Source: Chlorophyllum brunneum | Taxonomy: Eukaryota > Basidiomycota > Agaricomycetes > Agaricales > Agaricaceae | Reading direction: 5' to 3' | Length of the DNA: 64,000 nucleotides | Assembly: GCA_963576785.1 (NCBI GenBank) | Contig: OY756142.1 | Coordinates: 3,348,001 to 3,412,000, forward strand | Shown: one piece after another, positions 48,468-62,800 of the stretch | Numbering within the stretch: the stretch's first letter is position 1 | Layout: every line of letters starts with the position of its first letter | The notes under the pieces: model-generated | Databases searched by the model: none | Told to the model about the DNA's origin: nothing | What the model saw: the letters and a program-made list of their open reading frames with translations, nothing else | Made by a program: the position numbers and the translations under genes

Positions 48468-51400
48468 ATGTCTTCAGAACAAAATCCTCCAGACGACATG
48501 TCTGTCGATGCTGGGGACAGCACGCAACGCTCACAGGACACCTCAAGCCCCGTAAAGTCAGGCAGTCCTATGCAGACAGCGTCAGGCTTCGATGCCTTTC
48601 TGGCGGAACTCAAGGACCGGCCACACAACCCAGACGGGTGGCGGCAGCTGGTCGAGATGGCGGAGCAGAGCGGTGAAGCAGAGAAGATTCGCACTACCTT
48701 TGACACAGTCCTCAGACAGTACCCGAACACCGTATGGCCACGTCCAATCATAGGAGAGATATGTTGCTGACCTGGCCATTCCTGGCCCAAGGCTTCTGCC
48801 CAGATTGCCTACATCAACTTTTTTCTCAACGACCAGTCAACCTTTTCCGAAGCTGAGGAGTTGTTCAAGAAATTTCTGCGTAGTTCGCCCTCGGTTGATC
48901 TATGGAAGTTTTACTTGACCTATGTTCGGTGCGCGGCTCGAGTGGCAACGTGTCTTTTGGCGACGACACTCACCGAATCTTAGACGTTTGAACTCTGGGC
49001 CCGGACCCTTGACAAGAGATACTGTCCGCAAATCGTATGAATTCGCACTCAATCATGTTGGTCAGGACAAGGATAGCGGCGAGATCTGGTCGGATTTTAT
49101 CCAATTTCTCAAGTCTGCTGATGTGTGCCCTCCTCATTTCAACTCATATTCGCCGCTGATTTCTTCCCCTCCGTAAAGGCTTCTACGACGTGGGAAGAAC
49201 AACAAAAAATGGACGCCCTACGAAAAGTGTATCACCGTGCGGTGCAGATACCTCTGGACAATGTAGAACGGCTTTGGCAGGAACTAGAAACTTTTGAGAC
49301 GAATCTAAACAAGATTACCGCAAAAAAGTTTATGGCCGATCTCTCCCCGGCACATATGCAAGCGCGTACTGTCCTTCGTCAACTTACAAACCACCTGAGC
49401 GGACTGTTTCCTTCGTCGCCGTCACCAGCAAAAATTATCAATGGTCGTCAAGAAATTTGGCTTCCAGCTTTGCCCAAGTTTGATCAGCCGGAGCGAACCC
49501 TTGTCGGCAAGTGGAAAGCGTACCTCAAATGGGAAGAGAGCAATCCGCTTGAGATAGAAGATAAGGACAAGGCAACACTAGTTACCCGACTTCAAGGCGT
49601 TTATCGCAAGGCTGTCATCCGAATGCGCTACTATTCTGAAATTTGGTATGACACCTCAACTACACTTGAATGATCTTGAATCTCAATTATTGGATGCCCC
49701 TTTCTTGTACGCGCTCAGGTATATGGCGTACATCTGGACAAGTAACGTCGGAAAGACTGATGAAGCACTCGCCATCCTCAAAGCTGGTATCGAAGCGAAC
49801 CCAACAAGCTATCTCCTCAACTTTGCTTACGTAGAAGCTCAAGAAGTCCGAAAAGACTTGACCGAAGTGCATGCGGCGTATGATCGGTTCCTGAGTGCTC
49901 TCCGGAATGAGCTTGAAACGCTGGAAAAAGCTGTCCCTGCTGGTGGTGTGAATACCACCACTTCGAGTGGTGGTGCGAACGGGACTACACATACGAGTGC
50001 AGCAAATGGCGGCGATATCGGTATGGGTGATTCAGCACCTTCTGCAAATGCAAGTAATTCGCAACAAAGTCAAGGATCGAATACACAAGACGAGAATCGG
50101 GATTCAAAAGAATTGGCTGAACAAAGATCTGAGTTTGGTGTTGCGTGGGTTATGTACATGCGCTTTGGAAGACGGGCTGAAGGCGTGAAGTCATCTCGAG
50201 CTATATTCGGCAAAGCACGTAAGGACCGTTGGACGCCCTGGGAAGTCTATGAGGCTGCTGGTGTGTATATTCGAATGCTCGGACTTGTGACAAGTTTTTC
50301 ATTGGATCGTTTCTTAGCATTGATGGAATATCACTGTTCGAACGACAAGAACGTCGCGAGTCGCATTTTTGAGAAAGGACTCGATTTGTTTAGCGGTGAG
50401 GTTGATTTCGTGCTGAGGTATCTTATTTTCTTGATATCAATCAATGACGAAAATAGTGAGTCTTTATTTGTTTGTTCCCGCTTCGTTGATGCTGGTAACT
50501 AATGGTATGGGCTTTTCCTTTAGACGCTCGAGTGCTGTTCGAGAGGGTGATAGGAACGTTCGCTCCAGACCGTGCAAGACCGCTTTGGGAGCGTTGGGCG
50601 AGATATGAGTATCAATACGGTGATCTAGAAGCGGCGCAAAAGCTTGAGAAGCGGATTGCCGACGTGTATCCTAACGGTACGTCGCCAATAGCATCCGGTG
50701 CTGACTCTAACATTATATCCCACATAGACCCCCCAATAAAACGATTCGCGCAACGACATATCTACCTCACGATAGATGCAATCGCACAACGCGACCTCGG
50801 CTTTGCGATTGCCCGCAAAGAGTCATCAACATCTTCAAATTCACTGACGCGTACTGAAACCCAAACTTCGCTCTTTTCAAGTCTTCATCCTGCTATAACA
50901 TCATCGGGTAAACGTCCTGCATCAATTGATGGTGGGCGTAGAGAAGCAAGTCGGGTGGTCGTGGCCCGTGCAAGATCAAGATCACCACTTCATCGTGATC
51001 GTGATAGGGATAGGGATGGGGGTGGTAGAGATCGTGAAGGTCATCGTGAAGGCCGGGATAGGGGAGAGAGGGAGAGAGGTTGGGATGGTCCAGGTAGAAG
51101 AAGGTTTTCCCCACCACCTCCGTCGGGATGGGATCGGGATGGAGGTGGTGGTGGTGGTGGGAGAGATCGTCCTCCCCGAGGTGGTAGAGATGATGGTGAC
51201 AAGGGGAAAGGTGTTGCGTTACCATCGGTTCTGCATTGGTTTATTGGAGAGTTGCCTACGCCTGCTTCATTTGACGGTTCGTGTCAAACGTGTATTCTAC
51301 TCTTTCGTCTTGATATGCTAATGCGTTGGCTTGTTACAGGACCTGTGTTCAGAACGGAAGATTTGATGAGTGTATTTAAAAATGCTGTGATACCCAGTAG

Positions 51401-51587
51401 CACGCCTCGGATGAGATCTCCTCCTCCGCCTCCACCTCCTCGAAGTGGTACGCGATTCCGGTTCGATGTACAATAGTAGATGACTGACTGGGAGTGAGTA
51501 GGTGGAAGACCGCCGCCTGATTACGGGCCGTATCAAGGACCCGGTGGTGGTGGTGGTGGCGGTGGTGGGCGTCGTGGGCGATACTGA
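48468..51587 (+). CDS. rna14: Rna14/CstF-77, mRNA 3'-end processing factor
   Basis: Ten exons, 48468-48731, 48792-48928, 48984-49122, 49179-49645, 49719-50260, 50318-50455, 50524-50676, 50728-51276, 51340-51447 and 51502-51587, encode 860 residues. Rna14 is the HAT-repeat scaffold of cleavage factor IA/CstF and dimerises to hold Rna15 and Pcf11. HAT-type helices run from about residue 40 to 650 (for example [70 protein letters not shown]). The C-terminal [23 protein letters not shown] is the Rna15-binding-like monkeytail region. The introns at 50261-50317 and within the C-terminus keep the frame open and would be missed by a simple reading. An Arg/Asp/Gly-rich stretch and a terminal poly-Gly-RRGRY tail are unusual additions. 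Confidence 0.93.
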
Positions 51588-51701
51588 CTGTTATTCCTAG
51601 CTACATCAGAGTTGTTTTACTGCGCGGATCCTATATAATAAACTACTGCTCGTGAGGCATGCTCAATTCTAACCATCTGTCCGTACGTCTGGCGTATCCT
51701 T

Positions 51702-53320
51702 CTATGATTTCATCTCCTTGCCTGGCCTGCTGACTGTGTCGGCGTAATCGTCTTCGTCGCGTGGATTGGTTGGTCGACGACGCTTCTTGCTTGCTCCAGC
51801 GACGAAATTGTGTTCGTGAGTGGACGTAGAAGCCTGGGATCCAGGTCCACAAGACTCCTTATCAAGCTCAATCCCCCGATCTTTCTTCAACATTTCTACA
51901 AGCTCGTGGAGTTCCTCCCACACCTCAGTATATATGGCAACATGTCCACCAATGCGCTTCGACTCTTCTGTGATATAAGAAGTATGGAATGTTGTATGAA
52001 TATTCCCAATAGGGATGAATACTTGACAGTCGCGAAGATATGGATGGATACACGGCTCGAAGTAATGATGAATGGAATTGCCATGGACTTGATGATTTGA
52101 CAGATCCTCTCGTAGTGGGCTGGGAAGATGGGGGTTCGTGAACGCCCGCTTTGCGGCGGTAAGTGCTGGTTCATGCTTGACACGGTAGAGAATTATCCAC
52201 ACGATAATCTACCAGAGGGATTCCAGATCATGCGTGAATGTGAATTTTGGGTAATATTCGACATTCTGTGGGGAGTTGGGCTTGGTTACTGGAGGGTTTG
52301 ATACCTTAGATTTTCCGTCCTCAAAAGGCATGAAGAAAGGTGTCCCCTGGACGATTCATCAGACAAGTGAAACCAGATGCAGCGGAATGACGGACAGTTT
52401 TTGCATCATGGCTGACCTTCCTATTGCTATTGTCGAAATCCCGTGCATATTCCATATCACTTAGTTTACCTCTGAGTGATCCGTCACTCTGCTTCACCAA
52501 AATGATATTTCCCGTACTGATATACTGGTGGACTCATCGAGCCAGGTATAACAGGACCAGTGTTAGAAGGATGTCAGACATATTTTACGCCGTATGCCAA
52601 GCAAAGCTCACCAATGAAGGTATCATATACCGCACAAAATGAATCAGTGAGAGTGGCAACACGATGGAGCGGATGGCCGACGTCAGTGTAAACAAGGTGG
52701 TAGTGTTGTACTCGCATGGTGGGATCTCGTCTGCGACTTCCTGGCGTGATGCATGGCTTGGAGTAGGTGCTGGTGGATACTGACTTGAAACCCGTAATCA
52801 CGTTTTTTGAGTCTGAAATACATGGTGATTCTGCCAAGTCGAGAAGATCCAAAACAGGTTGCACAGATTTTGATATTGGTTTGGTTTTCTCCAGCAACCT
52901 ATCACACCCGATTTCCATAAAATAACGTCTGTAATCCTTGAGCGCAGTGACGATGTCTTTCTTGAGTTCTCCGGTAGCCCACCGGTAGTCACCCTCTGAT
53001 ACCCGTCCCAAGTGATCGAAAATTGTGTTTGTCCAACCATACACCTTTGACGGCCACCTCTGAGCCATCACCTTTGACCTGCTTGAGTCAGTCACCTTTC
53101 AGGCCCATAACCTCGATGGCCTTCCACACGCACGACCTTCAACCTGTGATAGAAAGAACACAGGGATTATGTAGTTGCTTGATTGTCCTGAAATATCATG
53201 GATGTTTCTTGGTTCCCAATTCACCATTTCTCGTCATACCAGACTCAATGAATTGTTTGGTTGTATCCAAGTTCTGTGGGTCTTGCATGGAGGAGGCTGA
53301 AATGGACTGAGGGACTGATA
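51702..53320 (-). pseudogene. FunK1 kinase pseudogene E (catalytic Asp lost)
   Basis: This is a FunK1 copy from the N-lobe (VYELGT/TIKQLHNP-like region near 53200, then WKAIEV) to the tail ending about 51702. Kept blocks are HHLVYTDVGHPL, ALVLLYLA, KLSDMEYARDFDN, TFFMPFE and SLW-IIVWIILYRV. It is dead three ways: the HRD motif reads HQY, with Tyr at the catalytic Asp (52524-52522); a TGA at 52536-52534 replaces the conserved Trp two residues before the HQY His; and a TAG at 52211-52209 replaces the second Trp of SLWW. The N-terminal half has further frameshifts. The Rna14 stop is 114 bp away, in the convergent direction. Confidence 0.88.
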
Positions 53321-53798
53321 TAAATGTTGACTGAGTGTGAGTGTGAGAAATACCACAATGACATTTGACTGTCTTCAACTGTGACCTATTGAACCATCAG
53401 AAAAACCATTTTTTTAAAAACAACCTGAGAATGCACACCGTACATCCAGCTGTGGCATGGGTCATCACTCGTAGTATGACTGGCTATTCAACCACATTGT
53501 GAAGTAGACTGGATAGGCAATTTCAACACAGACCACCAACCCATGTTATACCAATACCGACCACTGATGCGAACGACAAAAAAAAAGTTGTATCAGATCT
53601 ATCTAGATACAATGCACGTATTCCAAAGCTAGCTGATATATAAATAAAGGGTAACAAGAAACGAGGAGCACAAAGACTAACAACAAACGGATATAAACGA
53701 ACGACAGAACGAAGGACAAGATAAATACAAACAAGGTATCAAAGGTAATGCAAAGAGCGAGGTATTAACTAATATGGTGTGACGCGACATTAATGGTT
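53321..53798. other. intergenic, no gene seen
   Basis: AT-rich, A-tract-containing sequence downstream of the SH3/RA gene. It is likely that gene's 3'-UTR and beyond. Confidence 0.45.
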
Positions 53799-56700
53799 TT
53801 AAAATGCGCCAATGGACGGCCGTACATAACTATCAAGCACCTAAAATTCAAAAAAAAACCTCTCAACTTCAAATTACGCAAAAAATCAAACTCAACGAAC
53901 TCACCTTATCCATCTCCTCCAACATCTTAAATCCATCCTCAAAAATACTCCTAACCTGCGGATGCAACAATTCCAAATCCACACTCTTCCCAAACAACCT
54001 CTCATCCACAATATCATCATCATCATCATCCCCATTCCTCCCCCCATCCCTCCCTCCTCCACCCCCTTTCTTCTTCTCCTGAGAAGCTTTATACTCAATA
54101 ACCGCCATCATATGCGAAATCCCAAAATCATCTTTAGGTAGTATAGGTCCTCTCCTTCTCGAACTCGTCCCACTACCATTTTTCGATCCACCACTCGTAA
54201 CGGTATTTCCACTTGCGAATGATCTTGGACTTTCATGGATTTGAGGTGTATAGGGATGTGGTGGAGGTGTAACGTATCCGGATGTTGAATCTGACATGAC
54301 ACTAGCGAGTGAAGGTTGTCGTCTATCAGCTGTTGATCGTCCTGTTGGCGTCGTCGTATTCGGTCTAGGTAATATCGGTGAAGATCTATCGGCTCTTTCT
54401 TCAGAACTACTAGATGAAATCGATCTTGAATGAGTGTGAGGACGACTTGAAGCGACGGTGACACCTGCGGTAGTAGCGATAGTTGTTGCAGCTGACGTGG
54501 CACCACTAGGCATACGGGAAACAAAGCCCGCCGAACTGGGCAAAGAACCAGGTGTTGCTGATCTTGATGACCTTCCCGCACTATCATCAACCGAATACTC
54601 TGATACAGACGGCACAGAGTTATGACTCTCCCTCCGATCATCCTTCCCAAGTCCACCAAATCCTCCCACGATAATAGTATCTCCAACAATACTATCACCT
54701 TCATCTTGATGCCTATCACCAACAGTTTCACCATCCGTATCATCAACTCCCTCAACCGTCAACGACAGCGCAATAGATCCAACATCCTTGTCCCTCCCAG
54801 CCTTCCCATTCCTAATCTTACTCAACACCCGATCCAAATTCGCTCCAAGACCTTGTGGATTCTTCCCTCCACCATCAGCACCGGTACCAACCACACTAGC
54901 AAGTAAATCATTCTTCGATAATCCAACACCGGAATGATCTCTCCACTCCGCCTCGACAATATCACTGATATCATACGTTTCGCCATCAGGTTCAACATAC
55001 GAATACCTCATACGCTCCGTCGAATCATAACGCGAACTCCTCAGGAGCGCATTATCAGGTAACAAAATATCCGTTCCCCGCAACGGATTCGGTTGAGCAG
55101 TAAGTATAGCCATTTGATTCGCGCGCGTTGCCGCACGTTGAGCAGCGATAATCTCTTGCGCCGAACGTTGTTTCTGTGGTGGATGATGATGTCCTTGGGA
55201 TTGTGGATGTGTCTGTTCGGTAGAGCTCTGCGATAAACCACTAGAAGCGCTCTCCCTATGCAACTTTTGCAACGCAACTTCATCAAGAGGCGCCGACATA
55301 CGATGTCTTGAAGTCGAATTCCTATATGACGTGGCTCGTCGAAGAAGGAATACGGGGTCGTCGGGCTGTACGTCGTCTATACTGCCGAGAAGTTGCGTGG
55401 AATCCACCGATCGACGTTTGAAATTCCCAGTTCCTGGAGAGCGGAATGTAGGCTGACGAGGGAATGCATCGACAACTTTACTCGAAGGCGTCAATTCTCG
55501 GTCTACCAAACACATAAGCTTCTTGAATTTCATATTAAGAAGAAAAACGAACGACGTACCATGGCCATGAGTACTAATCCACAACCCATACCTAACCCTC
55601 GCCAAACTCCTCCTCTTCGCCGACTTATCCTCAACTTCATCCCCACCATCCACAACCACATCCTGAATCCCAAACCTCTCCAATCCCAACTCAATCACCT
55701 CTGCCACAGTCACATTCTTCGGAAACATAAACACCTTTTTCCTCATATGCGGATTCACAGATGCTTGTACTAAAGTTTCCGAATCCCTTAATTGCTCTTT
55801 GAATATAATAGCTTCTGTGGTTGGGTGGAAGATCATATCATCTGGGAGATCCTCTCGGTGAATGACGAGCTGGACAGCGAATCGAATAGAGGGAGAGCTG
55901 AATCGTTCAGGGGTAATATTGGTCCCGCCGGTCGACACCGTCAAATACTGATTCTTCGGACTTTGGACAATCGTATCCCCAATCATCGCGAACTCTCCAC
56001 CACTAGTGTTTCCAGATCCATTATGTGAGGCATCAGCGGCTGCAAGATCATCACCGTGACCCAACAGACTATCCTCCACCCCCTCCTCGCTCTTCCTGTT
56101 CAAATAAAACTTCACCGCCGAATCATCCGTAAAGTCGTTCATCGGCAATTTCTTGATGGCAGGATGCATCGAAAGATTACTCGACACCGAACTGATACTG
56201 CCCATACTACTCCTCTTGACCTTGGGCATCTCCATAGCTTCATTAACGAGCGTCTCAAACACGACGAGAGGGTTTTCATGGTCTTGGAGTTTAGTAGACG
56301 AACCACCTTCGACTTGTTTAACAGTAAGGTAATAATCACTCCAATCTTCCCCGCCCGGAAGTCGGAAACGTTGAATGGCTTGACGCACGAGGTCAGAAGC
56401 GACAGTGGAGGAATTAAGGAGAGCGGTTTTGAAGGTAGCGTCTGTTTGAAGGTTTTTGCCTGCAAAAATACGAATGACGGAAAGTTCTTGTTGAACGCCG
56501 GGGAGTGAACCGTCGATTGAAGAGGAGTTGAGAATGAGCGAGCCAGGACGAGGGCGGGGAGCAGGTGGTCCGAGGCCGCTGGATAAAGCAACGGAAGCGG
56601 GGACGTGAGGACCCAAGACGGTGGAATGAGTTTGTAAGCCGTATGAGAGGTGAGCCTCGGGTGGAGACGATGGTGAACTTTTAAGGTATTGTTGGTATAG

Positions 56701-58438
56701 CGCTTGTTGTTGTTGGTCGTGCTGACGAAGTTGGGACGCATGCGAAGAAACTTGGGGTCTCTCTGGAGTAGAAGGAGCGTGTTTAGGATCCATACCACCG
56801 CGGACTACTATTGGTTGCTGTGGCTGTGGTTGCATGATGTGATTGGTCGCGGATGTTATAGTAGCATCTGAGCCAGCCGCAGACGGTCGACCCGACTTGC
56901 TTGAGTCCTCTGAAGCTCGAGTATCACCACTATCGAATGAGGTGACAGACGCGTTCTTCTCCTTGGGCTTGTCCTTCTTCCTTCCACCGAACAAATTACT
57001 AAAGACCCCCCTCTTCTTCTTCCCGCCATTAGTGGCATCCTCCTCTGGCTCAGACTTGCGTTGTTGTTTTGTAAGTTTCTGTTGGGATGGAGAAGGTGAT
57101 GGAGGTTTTTCCTTTCCACCTTTGCTGCGTTTCCTCGCAGCCTCCTCTTCCTCCTCCTGTCTAAGCCTCTTCGCGCGCTCATCTTCTTTCTGGGAAACGA
57201 AACTGTCGTCGTCACGCGCAACACCAGGCGTGAGTGTCCTCCTGACAGTCTCGGTTGCAACTGCGGGATCGAATTGTCGATTGTTGGGAGATCCTGAACC
57301 GGGACGTAAGGTATCGGGGGGAGATAGACGCTCCTTCGATCCCGAAGTTTTCAGCTCCTTCTGCTGCTGCTGAGCGGCCCATTGTTGCTGTTGCTGCTGT
57401 TGTGCGATGGCCTGCTCTTCTTGTTGCTGGGCCATCATCTGGGCCTGCTGTTGTCGCAACATATGTTGCTGTGGAGCATCCCTTCCGGCGCCAGCACCAG
57501 GTTGCAATGCATCCGGTATACCCAAACCACCCGAATTTCCGACCACAGGAGCGGCTTCCGCTATCGCCTTGGCTCTATCCTGCAGCTGCTGCTGAACTTG
57601 TCCATCCTCGGCACCCTCATCCCACTGCATATCGTCGTCTACGTCCATCTCCACAGCTCCTCCAGCAAACTCCCCTCTCATCCTCTCTTCTTCCGCCAAG
57701 TCGGGGTCATTGTCCATATAGTTTTCCTCTTCATACTCTCCATCCTCCTCTTCTTCGTCTTCTTCGTCCCAAATTGCTGGTGCGTACCGATGCACAGACA
57801 TCACCGACGTGAATACCAGGCGCCTTCCTGGCTCTGAGTTACCACGTCCTCCAGGGATAGGGGAAGGCGTCTGTCCAGCCGTTCGTAGTCGTAGTCTATC
57901 CTGTGACGCATTGAGATCGCCTTGCATTTCCGCCTGGGTCGCGGATGCCAACTAGCCACACCTTTAAGTATGATTGATGATGGTAGAACGAAATACTCAC
58001 GTCGATATTTCGATGCTTGTTAAGTCTCGCAAGCCGCTCAAAAGGTGTCTCGATATTTTCTGCAGGTATATAGCCCACCTCCTGGGTTTTGAGCACACGC
58101 ACGAGCCACCAGTAGCTGTTGCTGTCGTCTATAAGAAAAAGCCTGTCGCCTTTGACGACGTTTGCTTGTCCCTCGACCGTAGCTGCGAAGCTATGCAGCG
58201 AGTAGACGAGATCAAAGTCGATGGACTCGTTGGGTATCGAAAGCGAGGACGAACGGTCGTCGTCGATGTAGTCTTCCCCGTCATCGCCGTCCGAGTCGTC
58301 GTCAAGGACGGAACGGGGCTCGCCATCGTGCAAAGCGCCGGCGGCAGCGTCAGCATGAGCCTGCATGTGGTCGTCGTCGTCGTCGGCTATGAGCTGGTCG
58401 CGGAGGTCAAAAGTGTCCTGGTGCTGGGGTGCGTCCAT
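53799..58438 (-). CDS. SH3 + Ras-association polarity protein (Bud14/Tea4-type SH3)
   Basis: Four exons, 58438-58001, 57951-55560, 55502-53905 and 53840-53799, encode 1489 residues. The N-terminus is acidic. The SH3 domain (about 77-131: LVYSLHSFAATVEGQ, DDSNSYWWLVRVL, VGYIPAENIETP) is followed by FERLARLNKHRN, the exact signature of the Bud14/Tea4 family, which binds PP1 and marks growth sites. Gln-rich and charged linkers come next. A Ras-association-like region lies at about 630-760 (SVIRIFAGKNLQTDATFKT), and a second at about 835-935 (FMFPKNVTVAEVIELGLERFG). The rest is Ser-rich with many putative phosphosites. The intron at 55559-55503 (57 nt) is open in frame and easily missed. The protein presumably links a small GTPase to polarised growth at hyphal tips. 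Confidence 0.85.
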
Positions 58439-58639
58439 GGCAGACGGCAAAACACATCACACGCTAGCCCATAGCAGCACAAACACGGCCAAACACTTTC
58501 ATCTCATCACACCAAACAATATTGAATGGGCACCTGAAAAATCATCAACCTATCGTAGTCCACCTTTGACGAGAGCAGCTGCTATTCAAAAAGCTGAAAA
58601 ACATCTTTGAGAAGCTTGGCGAAGTTGACTACCCTGCAG

Positions 58640-59420
58640 GCGAACGCTTCACTACAGGGACCACCCCGATCAAAATATGATAGGGAAAACTAACTTCAAG
58701 GCAGATGGGATCATTGCTTGCGGACGCACTTGTCGTGAAGGTGTTCCTATCTCTTCGGAAACACCAACGGTGATGGAGTTCAAGAAGAGCAAGGACGTTT
58801 ACAATGTGAGTATATGGTTGAATAGTACTATATGGCTACACTGCAGAACTGTATCGAATTGGTGTCAATGGCTAATGACATTATGAGTGATATGTTCAAC
58901 ACCGTCCGAGTCTGATGATCTGATATATCACAATGGAGGACACTGAAATGTCGCTCCGGTACTTCTCTCGGTCCCACTCGGTCAAGTCAGAGTATCTTAC
59001 TTTTTGCATTCCCCCCTCAGACTGCTCCATAGAAGTCGAGATATGCATTCGCATCATTCCCTTATGCAACACCCAAAGAGCTCGGGGACGATGAAACGAT
59101 TCACCGAGTCCGGTACAATAAAAAGTGGTGCTACGTATATGAACTAGGGACAAAGGATACTCAGGACGACCAAGGAATTGTGTAATCACCATGCACTTTG
59201 TATATATTGAAGGTCGACAGCCGTAAATTTCAGAGCAATTGGAGAAAGTGAAGGGGGACGACTACAAGTAGGCCCATGAAACTTGGCAGAAGCATCGGTG
59301 ATTACAAGGATTACTTGATGGAAATCAAGCACGATAGGTTACTAGATAAAACAAAACACATTTCAAAAGAAAGCTCAAATTCAACCACCATATAAGACCG
59401 CCCCACGAGTACAAAACTAC
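58640..59420 (+). pseudogene. FunK1 kinase pseudogene F
   Basis: This is the N-terminal half of a decayed FunK1. It has an ADGIIACGRTC-type match to the VDACIT region, NCIELVSMANDIM matching the exon-2 start of the intact genes, EDTEMSLRYFSRSHSVKSE matching exon 3, a WCYVYELGTKDT segment from exon 4, and SIGDYKDYLMEIKHDRLLDKTK. Frames and splice sites are broken and the sequence ends before the catalytic lobe. It lies upstream of the SH3/RA gene start, whose promoter it may overlap. Confidence 0.8.
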
Positions 59421-59825
59421 CGCTTGTTTTCACATGATGTGGCGCAACCTAATTGATGTAGGTTTAACACTGGTTCCCTTGTTGGCCAGAGTGATCCGAA
59501 AATGGTACATTATACCTAGCCATTATCCAGGGTCTGCTTAATTTTATACCCGTCGAGAATCATCTAGGACAAAGACTATGGTACTAGACGTTTATAAGGA
59601 TTTGCGGCTGTTTGAGGCAGCGGGGAGTGCCAAACAAGCTCGGCGTAGGCTGCGTGACATATGCTGAGCTCTGCGAGTGTCAACAGGTGAGTGTTGTGTC
59701 TGGATTCAGCACGGCTGGCTGACGACAACTGCAGGGTCGACATTCCGTTGTTGGCTGACTTGCGTTACATCATTCGTCCCAGTCTGGATCTGGTTCTGTG
59801 TTCATTGCGCGAGGTCAGGTAGGTC
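59421..59825. other. intergenic upstream of the 5-phosphatase gene
   Basis: No coding signature. Inferred promoter of the gene starting at 59826. Confidence 0.4.
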
Positions 59826-62800
59826 ATGAACTCCCAGGACGTCGACGGCGAATCTCTCCAGGCTGTCAAGAGTCTGCGTTCAAAGTTTGAACAACTCGCC
59901 GTTGACACTTCCAATCATGCGAGGCGGTCTTCGGCTACTTCTACCACTACCACCGCCTCGGGACCATCCAGTCCAAGGGCAAGAGGCCTTTCGGGTTCTC
60001 TGGTAGATGTGTTTACGCCACAGGATCACCTCAGAACGTCTTCCTCGTCATCCGATCTCAGAGTCACTTCCAAACGTCCGCCACCTCCACCACCTCGAAT
60101 TGCTAAATCACCAGCATCCCCTCAGCCTTCGCGCTCACCCTCACCTTCAAAATCTCCTCATCTCATGGTTTTCAGCGAGGATTCCGAAGAGGAAGAGGTA
60201 CTACTTGGAGTGGCTGCACTCAAGAGCAAGTTGTGAGTTCCCTTTCAGTCTATGGAATCGGACTTTCTTAATCCTTTGCACAGCGATTCTCCTTCAAGGA
60301 AAACATCGTCCGCTCGCCTTTCAGCTTCTCCCAGTTTCGAGTCTCCCAGACACATATTACCATCGAGACCAGCGAAAAATGGCGATTTGAATCTCCTTTC
60401 CGTTTCACCAAACGGGACCGAGCCTTCATCCCCTTCAAGCTCTCGTCCCACAACACCTTCTCCACACCATCGTCCACCACCACCACCACCACCTCCAGTC
60501 TCTAGATCGAAAAGTCCACGTCCTCCAGTAGAGCCGGATGTTAGCGTGGCACCCGTCACATCTCGATTGTATGTAAAATCTACCAATCCGCTCGCGTGGT
60601 TAACTAATCATATACCAGGGCTTCATCCCTACCTCCAAGTTCACCCATCTCTCGCCAGAATACATCTAAATCATCCATTAAACCTGCAGTTCCCCCTCGT
60701 CCTCCAAAATCTCTCGAGTCTCCCCAACCGATCTTATCAAATGGTTCTGGTTCTCTTGTCAAAAGTCCCGATTCAATTCCTCCCAACCCCAACACCGGAG
60801 GAACTCTTCCTACTCTTCCTTCACCTATACCTCCTATTGTACCAGCAAGGAAATCACCACCCGAAACCGTTAGTCTCGTTGAAGTGACTTCGCATTCGTC
60901 CGAAACCGATCTTTCGCAGCAACTTCCCCCCTCGATAAAACCATTTCGTACCAGTGTACACCCTCCACCACGTCATCACAGCACTATATCTCCAAATCCG
61001 ACAAACGGGGATAATCCCTCAGGCACATCGTCGCCTAAATTGCCTCCCCCTCTACCCACGCGTCGCGGCACGATAGCTACGACTTATGTTGAAGAATCAG
61101 TGTCTACGGTAACAGCCGCTGCTGCTGCTATGACCGTCTCCCCTCGGCTACCTGATCGCGTTCTCCCAGCGAGCTTATCCGATCGTGGTAAGCTCCTGGG
61201 GACGACGAAACTTCCACCACCACCTACGCGTACGATTGCTCTTGGAGATAAACTTCCACCACCTCGTCGACCACCATCTCCAGCTGAATCTGAAGATGAT
61301 TCTGGTGGTGACGAGGATGATCTCAAAACCCAAGCAGTGGACAATATGCCGGATACCACGACTTCATCACGTCGACCTCCGTTGCTTAGTTTTCGGGAAG
61401 GTTGGGCCGAACCGAAAATTCATGTTCATCCGCATTCGGGGACGTTTGTGACTTCGGGATCTAACGTGGTTGTGGGGCATGGATGTCAGATTAAGATTTA
61501 TGATCTTGCTCTGGCTGATATTCCACTTTTGACACTTGATACGAAGGAGATTGGGGCGAAGGAATCAAAAGTGACTGCTATGGAGTTTCGGCCTACGACT
61601 GTTAAAGCTGATCGAGGAGTGCTGTTATGGGTTGGGACGAAGGAAGGACATTTGTTTGAAGTTGATATCCGAACGGGATATGTCGTCACGGCGAAACATG
61701 TTGCACATCCACATCCTATAACGCACATATTCCGATATGGACGATCGATGATTACCATGGATGAAGGAGGCAAGACTTTGATTTTTGCACCTATGGAGGA
61801 TGGAGAAGATATATCATTGGTTTATACCCAACCTCGCGTGGTTCGAACAACGGAGAAACAAGAATTTGTGAAATTACTGGATGGGAAGTTATGGACTGCT
61901 ACGAGGACGGAACAACATTCACATGGACATCAACGATGCCCTATCATACGCGTTTATGATATATTCAATCCTGGAGTTGCTGCTGGACGATCATTACTTC
62001 CAACTGAACACGTCGGTTCAGTTACATCCGCGACTATACTTCCAACTCAACCGGATTACGTCTACGTAGGACACGAAGAAGGATATATATCCCTTTGGTC
62101 TCTTCGAACCGATGATGGATATCCCAAATGCACGGAAGTTGTTCGAATATCCATGTCGGATGTGTTGTGTATTGAAGGAGTGAATGATAGATTATGGGCT
62201 GGAGCGAGGAATGGGATGATTTCGGTTTATGATGTTTCGCAGAAACCTTGGGTGGTGATGAATTGTTGGAATGCGCATCCGGGATTACCGGTGTTGAGGT
62301 TGAGTGTGAATTATGGTTCGATTGAGAGGAATGGGAAGTTGTGTGTTGTTAGTGTTGGGAGGGATGAATGTTTGAGGTTGTGGGATGGTTTGTTGGGTGT
62401 TGCATGGATCGGTGAGTCTTGTCTTTTATATTTCGTATCATTATTAAATGATTTTAGATAACGAGTTACAAAAGAATGAACACGAGTATAGTTCATTCCG
62501 TGACATCTCAGTCCTCCTCGTTTCCTGGAACTGCGATTCGGCCAGACCAGATTCACTCATCACGGATCCTATCAACTTTGAATTCCTAAATGAAGCTCTA
62601 TCCACTGTCGATTCACCTGATATAATCGCATTCGGTTTTCAAGAAGTTATCGATCTTGAAAGTCGGAAAATGACAGCGAAGAATGTATTGTTGGGTGGTG
62701 GGAAGAAAAAGGGAGGGGAGGATAATCCGTTGAGTGATAAAGTGACTGGAGCGTATAAGAGGTGGTATGATCGGTTGGGAGCTGCTGTGAGGACTTTGAA

